A DNA stretch of 64,000 nt from Neptunitalea lumnitzerae (lineage in GTDB: Bacteria > Bacteroidota > Bacteroidia > Flavobacteriales > Flavobacteriaceae). The DNA is taken from contig NZ_BRVO01000003.1 of assembly GCF_027924185.1 (NCBI RefSeq), positions 124,001-188,000 on the forward strand. Reading direction: 5' to 3'. Position 1 is the first letter of the stretch. The number at the start of each line of letters is the position of its first letter. The position numbers were made by a program, and so were the translations under genes. The notes under the pieces are model-generated. The model did no database searches. It had not been told where the DNA came from and worked only from the letters and a program-made list of their open reading frames with translations. Positions 28,166 to 37,237 of the stretch are shown in pieces.

Positions 28166-30868
28166 TTATAAATTTTGATCGTAAGGTCTTCTCTTCTCCC
28201 ATTTAAGATCACTCAATACAGATGAGTTGATACCAATAAAGAAATACCAAGAACTTCTTGCACTGAAAGGTACCCAATTAAAGTTTAATTGCCAACTTTC
28301 TAAATCTCTTTGAAACCTAAACTGTGTATAAGTAAAGCCATGTTCTTTAAAATCGTAACCAGAAGACACTCCTACTTTCCACCTGGGCGAAAGTTCTATA
28401 TTACCAGAAAACATTAAAGAATTGGTAGTCAACTCCTGTTGTCTTGCAGGGTTACTATAGGTAAGAGAGTACGCAAATTTTAAATCCCAGGGCACACCAT
28501 TGCTATAATTCTCATTTTCTATTTCCTTGGTTTCTTTCTTATTTCTGCCCATAGCATCGGCATTGGAGAAATCTTGGTTTTGACCAAACAAATCATCCGT
28601 CCTACCACCAGTTACCTGGTTTTCTGGGTTTTCCTCTTCATCATCATCCTTATTCTTCTTTTTAAAACTTTTACTAGAAAAAGAATAGTTAGTAGTTAAA
28701 TTAGCTTTTGTTAACCTAAACAAACTACCTCCATTATCAATATTAAATTGTTCAATTCTAGTTCCAGAAGCATCAATAGCATACGGATCAAAAGTAGCAC
28801 CAAAATTAACCGTCATTTTATTGTCAAAAAAGTTAGTACTTCCTGTCATAGTCAAAGGGCTCCACGCTAAGGAGTCTGCCGCTATGTTATATCCAGTACT
28901 AAAATTTAAGTTATTCAACAGCTTTATTTTTTTAGGTTCAGTAGCTGTAGAATCCTTATCTCTAACCTTAGCCTCCAGTGTATTGTTCAAACTAAAACTT
29001 ACCGTATTAGAAAGGTTTCTACCCGGGCTACCATACATACCGCCATTAAAACGAGTATAATCTGCAACAGTACCTTCAGCATCTGCAATATAATAATCGT
29101 AATAATTATCAAAACTAGGGGTATACGCATAACTAACAGACGGTCTAACTACATGTCTAATAGCTTGTATTTTTTTATCTTCGCCAAAATTAAACGTACC
29201 GTACAATGTAGTACCAAGACTAGCACCAAAATTATAGGTTCCAAATCTATCAAACCCACTTACAGTATCAATAGTAGCTTCATTCAAAGCATTATCGTAA
29301 TCGTTATACCTTACCGTTTGAAATTGCCAAACATCGGTATAGTTAAAGTTCAAACTAGCGCTTAAATATTTAAACAACTTAAAGTTGGTGGTAACAGGTA
29401 TACTATGCCTAAAACCAAGCTCCGCATCTTCAAACATTTCCTTTTTGAAAAACAAAGAATCTACCGTTTGTATCTCATTTTTAGCGTTTACACTATATTG
29501 AAAATTAATATTTTGAAAAATTCCTTTTTTAGCACCATTAGCAGGTGCAAACGGATAAATACGTTCTACACTAGCTTGTAAAGTAGGCAAGGTCATATTA
29601 ATAACCTCCGTATTAGTATTTTGTGAATGGGTTGCCGTTAATGAAAGGTTTACCGATGGATACTCTGGAAATGTTTTAGAATAAGATATCGATGACGACA
29701 TGGTATTATTTAAGAAGTTAGAAGTAGTACTTTGATCTAAAGATTGTTGATAGTACCTACTACTACCTAAGTTTACCGAAGCCGAAAACCTAGAATTAGC
29801 ACTCGCCTTAGCATCTTGTGAATGACTCCACCTTATATTATAGATACTAGTTCTACCATAATTAGAAAATCCTTTTTGTCCACTAATTAGATTTTCATAA
29901 TTAATATTAAAATTTCCACTAAACTTATACCTAAGTGAATAGGCAGATTGCGCACTAAAACCATAACTACCGTTGGTATAGTAATCTCCTTGTAATGCCA
30001 AATCTACATAATCACTAATAGCAAAGTAATACCCTCCGTTTTGAATAAAGTATCCTCTACTCCCCTCTCCAAAAGTTGGAAATATTAAACCAGACTTACG
30101 CTCGCTAGTCATAGGAAAAAATGCAAACGGAGCAACAATTGGTGTAGGCACATCATAGAAAAACATCTGGCTTACCCCAGCAATCACTTTAACCCCTGGT
30201 ACCAATACCCCTTTATCTATTTTAATATAATACTCTGGGTCATCATCTGGGTGAGAAGATGTTGTTAATTTGGTATTGTAGATATAATATAAAGTATCGT
30301 TTTCTTTTTTAACAATTTCAGTTCGTACATTCATTTCTCCCTGAACTGTTCTAGAACCGTACACCAATCCCTTTTGGGTATCAATATTCACCAACAAAGA
30401 GTCTGGGTTAACACTTTGCCCACCCTGATTAAATACAGGCAATTGCGTATAGGTCCCTGTACTATCTACTATACCTTTCGCGTATGCTTCATTTTTATTT
30501 AAATCTACAATAATCTGCCCGGCATTAAGCTCCATATCTCCATACTTAAGATAGGCATCATCGTATAGGTATATTTTATTTTCTTTTACATTGTATTTGC
30601 GGTACCCTTTTGCGTTGTCTATTACCTTACTAGTTAGCAAAGGTTTCTTTTTAGGCAGGGTATCTGTTTCTGAAGAATCTACAACAACTTCTATTCCCTC
30701 TATCTCTGTCAAAGGTTGCGTTTCAACCACCAAAGGATCTGGTGACTTAAACTTTTCACTGGGTGCTACATTTACATTATTCTTGTCTCCCGTTTCTTGG
30801 GCCGTTGCAAAAAAACCTAAGAACAGAAATAGAAAAATAAAATAAATTGACTTTTCCGGATATTTCAA
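28166..30868 (-). CDS. lptD: LptD/OstA-like LPS-assembly outer-membrane protein
   Basis: Predicted outer-membrane component that inserts lipopolysaccharide into the outer leaflet. 900 residues: signal peptide (IYFIFLFLFLGFFATAQ), an OstA-like N-terminal domain (about 95-230, DDAYLKYGDMELNAGQIIVDL), then a large predicted beta-barrel of alternating strands (about 270-900) with a Glu/Asn-rich insertion near 750-790. The N-terminus corresponds to the periplasmic OstA/LptA-like part. It starts with TTG at 30868, since no ATG lies upstream in frame. ridA follows in the same direction. Confidence 0.85.
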   Translation of the reverse strand: MKYPEKSIYFIFLFLFLGFFATAQETGDKNNVNVAPSEKFKSPDPLVVETQPLTEIEGIEVVVDSSETDTLPKKKPLLTSKVIDNAKGYRKYNVKENKIYLYDDAYLKYGDMELNAGQIIVDLNKNEAYAKGIVDSTGTYTQLPVFNQGGQSVNPDSLLVNIDTQKGLVYGSRTVQGEMNVRTEIVKKENDTLYYIYNTKLTTSSHPDDDPEYYIKIDKGVLVPGVKVIAGVSQMFFYDVPTPIVAPFAFFPMTSERKSGLIFPTFGEGSRGYFIQNGGYYFAISDYVDLALQGDYYTNGSYGFSAQSAYSLRYKFSGNFNINYENLISGQKGFSNYGRTSIYNIRWSHSQDAKASANSRFSASVNLGSSRYYQQSLDQSTTSNFLNNTMSSSISYSKTFPEYPSVNLSLTATHSQNTNTEVINMTLPTLQASVERIYPFAPANGAKKGIFQNINFQYSVNAKNEIQTVDSLFFKKEMFEDAELGFRHSIPVTTNFKLFKYLSASLNFNYTDVWQFQTVRYNDYDNALNEATIDTVSGFDRFGTYNFGASLGTTLYGTFNFGEDKKIQAIRHVVRPSVSYAYTPSFDNYYDYYIADAEGTVADYTRFNGGMYGSPGRNLSNTVSFSLNNTLEAKVRDKDSTATEPKKIKLLNNLNFSTGYNIAADSLAWSPLTMTGSTNFFDNKMTVNFGATFDPYAIDASGTRIEQFNIDNGGSLFRLTKANLTTNYSFSSKSFKKKNKDDDEEENPENQVTGGRTDDLFGQNQDFSNADAMGRNKKETKEIENENYSNGVPWDLKFAYSLTYSNPARQQELTTNSLMFSGNIELSPRWKVGVSSGYDFKEHGFTYTQFRFQRDLESWQLNFNWVPFSARSSWYFFIGINSSVLSDLKWEKRRPYDQNL

Positions 30869-31169
30869 CTTTTATAACACTTAACTTTAAACAATACTTG
30901 CTACAATTACAGCTAATTTTCAGAATCTCAACAAGATTTTAAAGCCTGTAACTTCAAACCAACACTCGATAGCTTATAGTTCTTTTTTGACGAGCCAAAC
31001 ATACGCATATTTTTTTGGTCAAGAACACAACTTAAACAATAATTTACCATACTTTAAACATATTTTTTTGTGAATTAGTACTATTTTTATCAAAAATTTT
31101 ACCAAAAACTTTATGCAGCGCAACATTTTGGCATATTGTATGTTCTATAAAGGAAAAAACAGTATTCAA
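30869..31169. other. Divergent intergenic region, lptD / amidase
   Basis: 301 bases without a gene. It is rich in A and T. The 12-mer CATATTTTTTTG occurs twice, at 31006-31017 and 31059-31070; each resembles a -7 box but with two extra T between TA and TTTG. No full promoter consensus, hairpin or small reading frame was found. Confidence 0.5.
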
Positions 31170-32288
31170 ATGAATCATTTTTTTAAAGTAATTACATTAG
31201 TTTGTTTATTATTTAGTTCGTTATTAACCTTCGGAAACCCGCCAAACGACGATAAGTTTGTAGTGGTTTTAGATGCAGGGCATGGAGGAAAAGATCCTGG
31301 AAAAGTTTCGCATGGTTATAACGAAAAAGATATTGCCTTAAAAATTGTTTTGGCAATAGGAAAAGAGTTAGAAAAAGACCCAAAAATAAAAGTAGTTTAC
31401 ACTAGAAAGACCGATGTTTTTGTAGAATTGGTAGAGCGTGGTAGAATTGCCAACAAAGCAAACGCCAATTTATTTGTATCTGTACACTGCAATGCACATA
31501 CCAGCAGCGCCTCTGGTACAGAAACTTATGTATTGGGATTACATGGTAACAAAAAGAATTTTGAAGTAGCAAAAGCGGAAAACGAAGTAATCTTCTTAGA
31601 GGATAACTACGAAACCAATTATGCAGGGTTTGATATTAATGCCCCTGAAGCTACTATTAATATTACCATAGGACAAGAAGAAAATTTGAGTCAGAGTATT
31701 GAAATAGCAAAAATGATTCAAGATAAATTCACCAATACTTTAAAGCGCAAAAACCGTGGCGTAAAACAGGCCGCTTTTGTTGTATTGCACCAAACTATTA
31801 TGCCAAGTGTATTAATAGAAACTGGTTTTATTACCAATACCGAAGAACGTAATTTCTTAAAGTCTACCTCAGGGCAATCTAAAATATCACACGCTATTGT
31901 AGAAGCTATTTATGGCTATAAAACTATTATAGATGAAAATACAGGAAATGTACTTATAAGCCCTCATGTACCCGTAACACCTGTAGTAGCTACCCCAGAA
32001 GAAACATTAAATACCTCTAACAACGCTATTATATTTAAGGTACAAATTGCATCTAGCTCTAGAGATCTCCCTCTTAAGCCAGAAAACTTCAACGGGCTAA
32101 AAACCATTTCTCAAGAAAAGGCAGGTACCATATACAGATACTTCTACGGAGCCACCAATAGTTATGACAGAGCCAAAGTTCTGTTAAAAGAAGCTAAAAA
32201 GAGTAGTTACAATGATGCTTATATTGTAGCTTTCCGAAATGGTACTAAAATTAGTGTTACAGAGGCTATAAAATCAGCCTCAAATTAA
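31170..32288 (+). CDS. N-acetylmuramoyl-L-alanine amidase (Amidase_3)
   Basis: A 372-residue zinc amidase that cleaves the bond between N-acetylmuramic acid and the stem peptide, in the periplasm. Signal peptide MNHFFKVITLVCLLFSSLLT; catalytic domain about 30-260 with DAGHGGKDPG, the FVSVHCNAH metal His and the IETGFITN Glu. The C-terminal part (about 300-372; IFKVQIASSSRDL) resembles a SPOR-like peptidoglycan-binding domain. I chose the ATG at 31170 because it gives a clean signal peptide; an upstream ATG at 31113 does not. It heads the cluster with mlaD. Confidence 0.93.
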   Translation: MNHFFKVITLVCLLFSSLLTFGNPPNDDKFVVVLDAGHGGKDPGKVSHGYNEKDIALKIVLAIGKELEKDPKIKVVYTRKTDVFVELVERGRIANKANANLFVSVHCNAHTSSASGTETYVLGLHGNKKNFEVAKAENEVIFLEDNYETNYAGFDINAPEATINITIGQEENLSQSIEIAKMIQDKFTNTLKRKNRGVKQAAFVVLHQTIMPSVLIETGFITNTEERNFLKSTSGQSKISHAIVEAIYGYKTIIDENTGNVLISPHVPVTPVVATPEETLNTSNNAIIFKVQIASSSRDLPLKPENFNGLKTISQEKAGTIYRYFYGATNSYDRAKVLLKEAKKSSYNDAYIVAFRNGTKISVTEAIKSASN

Positions 32289-32341
32289 ACACGGTATCTT
32301 GAAAAATAATTTCTACATTTGTTTAAATAAAAAAAATAGCA

Positions 32342-33289
32342 TTGAAAATTTCTAAAGAAGCAAAAACGGCTGTTATTGTATTAAGTGGTATTATCCTTTT
32401 TATCTTAGGGATGAATTTCTTAATGTCTAATTCAATATTCAGCAATGCGCGAACTTATTATGCTGAGTTTGATCATTCCGGGGGTTTACAACCTTCTACT
32501 CCGGTTACCGTTAACGGGAAAAAAATAGGTACAGTTTCAGAAGTAGAATTAAGACAATCTGACTCTAAAATTGTAGTAACTTTTAATGTTGATAGCGATT
32601 ATCAATTTTCTAAAAACAGTACTGCAGAATTATATAAAAGTTTATTAGGCAATGCTGGTTTACAAATTATACCAGCCCAAGACAATGCCGGTTATGCACA
32701 AGCAGGCACCACTATTAAAAGTCGTGTACAAACGGGTATGGTAGAATCTATTACCAATCAATTAGACCCTCTACGTGTAAAGTTAGAAAAGGCCTTAACC
32801 AGTGCAGATACACTTATTAATAACTTAAATAGTGTATTAGACGACCAGACCAAACACAACTTAAAAAGTAGCATTAGTGGCTTAAATGATGTTGTTGGCA
32901 ATTTTAAAGATGCCTCTAACAACTTCAATGATATTTTAGAAAATAACAAAGAAAAATTAACCGTATCTTTAGACAGCGTACAGTCTATTACAGGCAATGT
33001 TGCTAGCATTACTTCGCAAATAGAAAAAGGAGATATAGAAGCTTCTTTAATTAAATTTAATAATGCTATGACCCGTTTAGATAGCTTAATGGCTAATTTA
33101 GAAGGTGGCGAAGGAAACCTTGGTAAATTACTAAAGGATGAGCAACTGTATGACAATCTAAAAGGTGCTAGCAAGCAATTGGAAGAATTGCTACAAGACA
33201 TGAAATTAAATCCAAAACGATACGTTCACTTCTCTGTATTTGGTAAAAAAAATAAAGAATATCAGCCCCCCTCTGATGAAAATCAATAA
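32342..33289 (+). CDS. mlaD: MlaD-type MCE-domain lipid transport protein
   Basis: A 315-residue membrane-anchored substrate-binding subunit of an MCE transport system moving phospholipids between membranes. One N-terminal helix (about 9-28), then the MCE domain (about 37-115: YYAEFDHSGGLQPSTPVTVNGKKIG in pieces) and a long helical C-terminal region (about 130-290) with heptad-like Leu, Ile and Asn. It starts with TTG at 32342. The partner permease and ATPase (MlaE, MlaF) are not in the window. Confidence 0.88.
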   Translation: MKISKEAKTAVIVLSGIILFILGMNFLMSNSIFSNARTYYAEFDHSGGLQPSTPVTVNGKKIGTVSEVELRQSDSKIVVTFNVDSDYQFSKNSTAELYKSLLGNAGLQIIPAQDNAGYAQAGTTIKSRVQTGMVESITNQLDPLRVKLEKALTSADTLINNLNSVLDDQTKHNLKSSISGLNDVVGNFKDASNNFNDILENNKEKLTVSLDSVQSITGNVASITSQIEKGDIEASLIKFNNAMTRLDSLMANLEGGEGNLGKLLKDEQLYDNLKGASKQLEELLQDMKLNPKRYVHFSVFGKKNKEYQPPSDENQ

Positions 33290-33294
33290 TACCT

Positions 33295-34638
33295 ATGGAC
33301 CATTTGCTAGACAACATAGTATTTGCAATTATTTTATTTGCAGGGATAGGTTTTTTTAGCGTTAATGTAAAAAAGCTTATACGTAATATTAAATTAGGAA
33401 AATCTGTTGACCGATCAGACAACAGCAGTGCGCGATGGAAAAACATGGCGCTTATTGCTTTAGGGCAACAGAAAATGGTAAAAAAACCTATTGCCGGTTT
33501 TTTACATATTTTAGTTTACGCAGGCTTTATTATTATAAATATTGAAGTTCTAGAAATTATAGTTGACGGACTATTTAATACCCATAGAGCTTTTAGTTTT
33601 CTGGGTGGGCTTTACAATTTTCTTATAGGAAGCTTTGAAATTTTAGCACTTCTTGTAATTGTTGCCGTTGTTATCTTTTGGATTAGAAGAAACATTATAA
33701 GGCTTCAACGCTTCTGGAAACCTGAAATGAAAGGGTGGCCTAAAAGTGATGGTAACATCATTTTATACTTTGAAATGGTTTTAATGACCCTTTTCTTAAC
33801 CATGAATGCAGCAGACTTTGCTATTCAACATGGTAATTTTGCAGAAAACCATCATTACATAACTGCGGGTGCATATCCTGTTAGTGGCCCTATTAGTGCT
33901 TTGTTCTCTAATTTAGGGTACAGCACCTTAGTAATTATAGAAAGAACTTGTTGGTGGTTACACATTGCAGGTATTTTGGTGTTTTTAAATTATTTATATT
34001 ACTCAAAACACCTTCATATTTTATTAGCATTTCCAAATACGTATTTTGCCAACTTAAATCCGAAAGGTCAATTTACCAATGTAGAATCGGTTACAAATGA
34101 GGTTAAGTTAATGATGGACCCTAATGCCGACCCATTTGCAGCACCCGAGGAGACTGAAAGTGATGAAATGCCAGAAAAATTTGGAGCTAGTGACGTTACA
34201 GACCTTAATTGGGTACAATTATTAAATGCATATACCTGTACCGAATGTGGTAGATGCACAAGTGAGTGCCCTGCTAACCAAACCGGTAAAAAACTGTCGC
34301 CCAGAAAAATTATGATGGACACCAGAGACCGTTTGGAAGAAGTAGGTAAAAATATAGATGCCAATAAAGGTACTTTTAAAGAAGACGGTAAACAATTATT
34401 AAACGATTATATAACTAAAGAAGAGTTATGGGCTTGTACTTCTTGTAATGCGTGTGTTGAAGCATGCCCTGTAAATATTGACCCGTTATCAATAATTACA
34501 GAAATGAGAAGATATTTGGTTATGGAAGAGTCGGCTGCACCGGTTGAGTTAAATAATATGATGACCAATATTGAAAATAACGGAGCACCTTGGCCATATA
34601 ACCAGATGGACAGACTTAATTGGAAAGACGAAGCATAA
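33295..34638 (+). CDS. Membrane Fe-S oxidoreductase, HdrD/EtfD-like N-terminal half
   Basis: A 447-residue protein with about five N-terminal membrane helices containing conserved-looking histidines (FLHILVYAGF; WWLHIAGILVF; KHLHILLAF) that could bind b-type haem, as in NarI-like domains. Two 4Fe-4S motifs follow: CTECGRCTSECP near residue 315 and CTSCNACVEACPVN near 380. It probably passes electrons to or from menaquinone. The CCG part found in fused EtfD and HdrD proteins is missing here but is encoded two genes downstream. Starts 5 bases after mlaD. The haem and the partner are inferred. Confidence 0.85.
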   Translation: MDHLLDNIVFAIILFAGIGFFSVNVKKLIRNIKLGKSVDRSDNSSARWKNMALIALGQQKMVKKPIAGFLHILVYAGFIIINIEVLEIIVDGLFNTHRAFSFLGGLYNFLIGSFEILALLVIVAVVIFWIRRNIIRLQRFWKPEMKGWPKSDGNIILYFEMVLMTLFLTMNAADFAIQHGNFAENHHYITAGAYPVSGPISALFSNLGYSTLVIIERTCWWLHIAGILVFLNYLYYSKHLHILLAFPNTYFANLNPKGQFTNVESVTNEVKLMMDPNADPFAAPEETESDEMPEKFGASDVTDLNWVQLLNAYTCTECGRCTSECPANQTGKKLSPRKIMMDTRDRLEEVGKNIDANKGTFKEDGKQLLNDYITKEELWACTSCNACVEACPVNIDPLSIITEMRRYLVMEESAAPVELNNMMTNIENNGAPWPYNQMDRLNWKDEA

Positions 34639-34673
34639 AACTTAAACCACTATTACACAATTTTTATTAAATC

Positions 34674-35123
34674 ATGAAAAAGGAAGACGTAACAAAGCTA
34701 TTACATGAGAAGTTAGCTAACGGAGAGCACATTAGCCCAGTACTACCAGAAGGTATTAAAAACTACCTTATTGATATTGATGGTACTGTGACTGAGGATG
34801 TGCCAAATGAAGAGCCGGAAAGAATGGTTACTTGTGAACCTTTCCCTGATGCTTTAGCCACACTTAACAAGTGGTATGAAGAAGGACACATTATTACTTT
34901 CTTTACTTCTAGAACAGAAGAACACAGAGAAGTAACTGAAGCATGGTTAGATAAACACGAATTTAAATATCATGGTTTATTAATGAACAAACCAAGAGGT
35001 GGTAACTACCATTGGGTTGATAACCATTTGGTAAGAGCTACCCGTTATAGAGGTAAGTTTACAGACCTTATAGAAAAAGAGGTTACCATCGAAGTATTTG
35101 ACGATGGAGAATATGATGATTAA
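34674..35123 (+). CDS. Small HAD-like phosphatase-fold protein
   Basis: A 149-residue protein with the HAD motif I YLIDIDGTVTEDV (nucleophile and acid-base Asp) at about 31-43, motif II-like ITFFTSRTEEH, and a Lys in MNKPRGGNYHW. A classical acidic motif IV is not obvious. I recall homologues sometimes labelled phosphoheptose isomerase in flavobacterial genomes, but no SIS fold is visible. It sits between the two Fe-S subunits, which suggests a link to that complex or simple co-expression. Confidence 0.75.
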   Translation: MKKEDVTKLLHEKLANGEHISPVLPEGIKNYLIDIDGTVTEDVPNEEPERMVTCEPFPDALATLNKWYEEGHIITFFTSRTEEHREVTEAWLDKHEFKYHGLLMNKPRGGNYHWVDNHLVRATRYRGKFTDLIEKEVTIEVFDDGEYDD

Positions 35124-35171
35124 CACATAGGCTTACACAGCCTATTGTGTTTTTATATAAATAATACAGTT

Positions 35172-35966
35172 ATGGGTAACGAAACATTATACGTACCTAC
35201 CATGGCTGAAATGATGGCTTCTGGAAAAACTCCAGATGTATTGTTTTGGGTAGGGTGCGCAGGTAGCTTTGATGATAGAGCTAAAAAAATAACGAAAGCA
35301 TTTGTAAAACTTCTAAACAAAGCAAATGTAGATTTTGCTGTTTTAGGTACCGAAGAAAGTTGTACCGGAGACCCTGCCAAGCGTGCCGGAAATGAGTTTC
35401 TATTTCAAATGCAGGCAATGACTAATATTGAAGTATTAAATGCTTATGAGGTCAAGAAAATTGTAACTACCTGCCCGCACTGTTTTAACACGTTAAAAAA
35501 TGAATACCCTTCTCTTGGTGGTAACTATAAAGTAATGCACCACACACAATTTTTAAAAACCTTATTAGAAGAAGGAAAATTAAAAATTGAAGGAGGTTCT
35601 TTTAAAGGTAAAAAAATTACTTTTCACGATCCTTGCTACTTAGGTAGAGCTAACGGCGTTTATGAAGCTCCGCGTGAGCTTATAAAAAAACTAGAAGCCG
35701 AATTAATTGAAATGAAACGATGCAAACAAAACGGTTTGTGTTGTGGTGCTGGTGGTGCTCAAATGTTTAAGGAGGCAGAAAAAGGAGACAAAGAAATTAA
35801 CATTGAAAGAACTGAAGAAGCTTTAGAAACAAAACCAGATATTATTGCAGCAGGATGCCCGTTTTGCAATACTATGATTACCGATGGTGTTAAAGCTAAA
35901 GAAAAAGAAAGCAGTGTAAAAGTTTTAGACATTGCAGAATTAATAACCAACGCACAAGATTTATAA
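35172..35966 (+). CDS. CCG-domain Fe-S protein (HdrB/GlcF-like)
   Basis: A 264-residue cytoplasmic protein with two cysteine-rich CCG (DUF224) segments: WVGCAGSFDDR and TTCPHCFNTLKNEYP, then HDPCYLGRANGVYEAPRE, GLCCGAGGAQMF and AAGCPFCNTMI. Such domains bind unusual Fe-S clusters in heterodisulfide reductase, LutA, GlcF and EtfD. With the membrane Fe-S protein two genes upstream it makes up the full set of parts of one oxidoreductase. The start at the ATG at 35172 is preferred; a frame from 35145 adds nine residues of no clear homology. Confidence 0.88.
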   Translation: MGNETLYVPTMAEMMASGKTPDVLFWVGCAGSFDDRAKKITKAFVKLLNKANVDFAVLGTEESCTGDPAKRAGNEFLFQMQAMTNIEVLNAYEVKKIVTTCPHCFNTLKNEYPSLGGNYKVMHHTQFLKTLLEEGKLKIEGGSFKGKKITFHDPCYLGRANGVYEAPRELIKKLEAELIEMKRCKQNGLCCGAGGAQMFKEAEKGDKEINIERTEEALETKPDIIAAGCPFCNTMITDGVKAKEKESSVKVLDIAELITNAQDL

Positions 35967-35970
35967 CTTT

Positions 35971-36597
35971 ATGATTTTAAAACACCTAACCACCCTTTTC
36001 ACATTTTTATTAATTACATCAATTGGTTTTAGCCAAACAACCAAAGACGAATTACTAAAGGGAGCAGCTCAGCATGCTTGTGACTGTTTTACTAGTAAAG
36101 ACATCGACTTTGAAAACATCACAGACAAAAACATTGAAGTAGAATTAGGTATCTGTATACTTTCTTACTACAAAGACCATAAAGAAGCTATTGAAAGTGA
36201 ATATGGTAATATACTAAAAGATACTGCTGCCATGGAGAACTTTGCAGTTGATGTAGGTATTGAAATGGCAGGTTTTTGCCCAGAAGCTTTAATAGCCATC
36301 ACAGGAGATGAAGCATTTGAAGAGGAAGAAACCTATGAAACCTATGCCCTTAAAGGCACTATTCTTAACATTAATACAGACCAATTTGTTTATATTGAAG
36401 TTAAAGATGAAAACGGTAAAAGATTTAAAATTTACTGGTTAGATTACTTTGAAGGAGATTCTATTATTTTAGACCTTTTAGACCAGAAAAAAGTAGATAA
36501 AAAGTCTTATTATATAGAGTATACTTTTGTTGAGCTATTTGACCCATCAACAAAAGAATACAGAAATTTTAAAGTTTTAACAAACGTATCTGAATAA
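35971..36597 (+). CDS. Secreted hypothetical protein
   Basis: A 208-residue protein with signal peptide MILKHLTTLFTFLLITSIGFSQ. The N-terminal half has four Cys residues (HACDCFTSKD, LGICILSYY, AGFCPEAL) and helical character; the C-terminal half (about 120-208) is beta-rich and acidic (YIEVKDENGKRFKIYWLDYFEGDS). No family is recognised. It starts 4 bases after the CCG protein and is followed by the next gene after 6 bases, so it is part of the same transcript. Periplasmic or outer-membrane location inferred. Confidence 0.75.
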   Translation: MILKHLTTLFTFLLITSIGFSQTTKDELLKGAAQHACDCFTSKDIDFENITDKNIEVELGICILSYYKDHKEAIESEYGNILKDTAAMENFAVDVGIEMAGFCPEALIAITGDEAFEEEETYETYALKGTILNINTDQFVYIEVKDENGKRFKIYWLDYFEGDSIILDLLDQKKVDKKSYYIEYTFVELFDPSTKEYRNFKVLTNVSE

Positions 36598-36603
36598 GAA
36601 AAT

Positions 36604-37089
36604 ATGTTAGTACCATTTGAAAATTTACCGGAGCATTCTAGAGTTTGGATTTACCAATGCAACCGAAGTCTAACAGAAGATGAGATAACTGAGATAGAAG
36701 AAAAAACAAGCACTTTTTTATCAAACTGGGCAGCACACGGAACCCCTCTTGAGGCTTCGTTTTTATTAAAATATAAGCGCTTTTTAATTATAGCTATCAA
36801 CCAAGATACGCAGGCTGCAACAGGTTGTTCTATAGACGACTCTGTAGCTTTTATCCAATCTTTAGAAAAAGCTTATAATATAGACCTTATGGACAAAATG
36901 AATGTAAGCTACAAACAAGGAGAATTTATTGCTTACAAACCTTTAGCAGATTTCAAAAAAATGGCTAAGAATAAGTCCGTATCTCCTAAAACTATCGTGT
37001 TCAATAATTTAGTTACAAATAAATTTGAGTTTGAAAACTCTTGGGAAGTTCCTGCTGAAGATAGCTGGCACGCCCGTTTTATGAACTAA
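36604..37089 (+). CDS. Conserved flavobacterial protein, not a true ABC ATPase
   Basis: A 161-residue soluble protein. Homologues in Flavobacteriaceae are, as far as I recall, often named ABC transporter ATPase, yet no Walker A (GxxGxGK), Walker B or LSGGQ motif is present. Visible features are HSRVWIYQCNRSL, SNWAAHGTPLEASFLL and FNNLVTNKFEFENSWEVP. The function is unknown. It is the last gene before a strong terminator. Confidence 0.75.
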   Translation: MLVPFENLPEHSRVWIYQCNRSLTEDEITEIEEKTSTFLSNWAAHGTPLEASFLLKYKRFLIIAINQDTQAATGCSIDDSVAFIQSLEKAYNIDLMDKMNVSYKQGEFIAYKPLADFKKMAKNKSVSPKTIVFNNLVTNKFEFENSWEVPAEDSWHARFMN

Positions 37090-37108
37090 AAGTGTTAAAA
37101 ATACATTC

Positions 37109-37149
37109 AAAGCCAAAATTGTAGATAATCACTACAATTTTGGCTTTTT
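37109..37149 (+). terminator. Terminator of the Fe-S gene cluster
   Basis: A 16-bp perfect stem (37109-37124 with 37132-37147), a 7-base loop and a T-run, 20 bases after the last stop codon. Confidence 0.92.
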
Positions 37150-37237
37150 ATTTTAGTTACTACTATGTATATTACACGGTATATAGTGCCACTTTGGCAA
37201 GGTATTTTCATACTAAAATCATACAACTAGACTCCAA

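Noticed and set aside
31006-31070. Repeated 12-mer CATATTTTTTTG upstream of the amidase as promoter pair
   Set aside because: The boxes have extra T residues compared with TAnnTTTG and no TTTG at the right distance; low-complexity sequence makes this unreliable.
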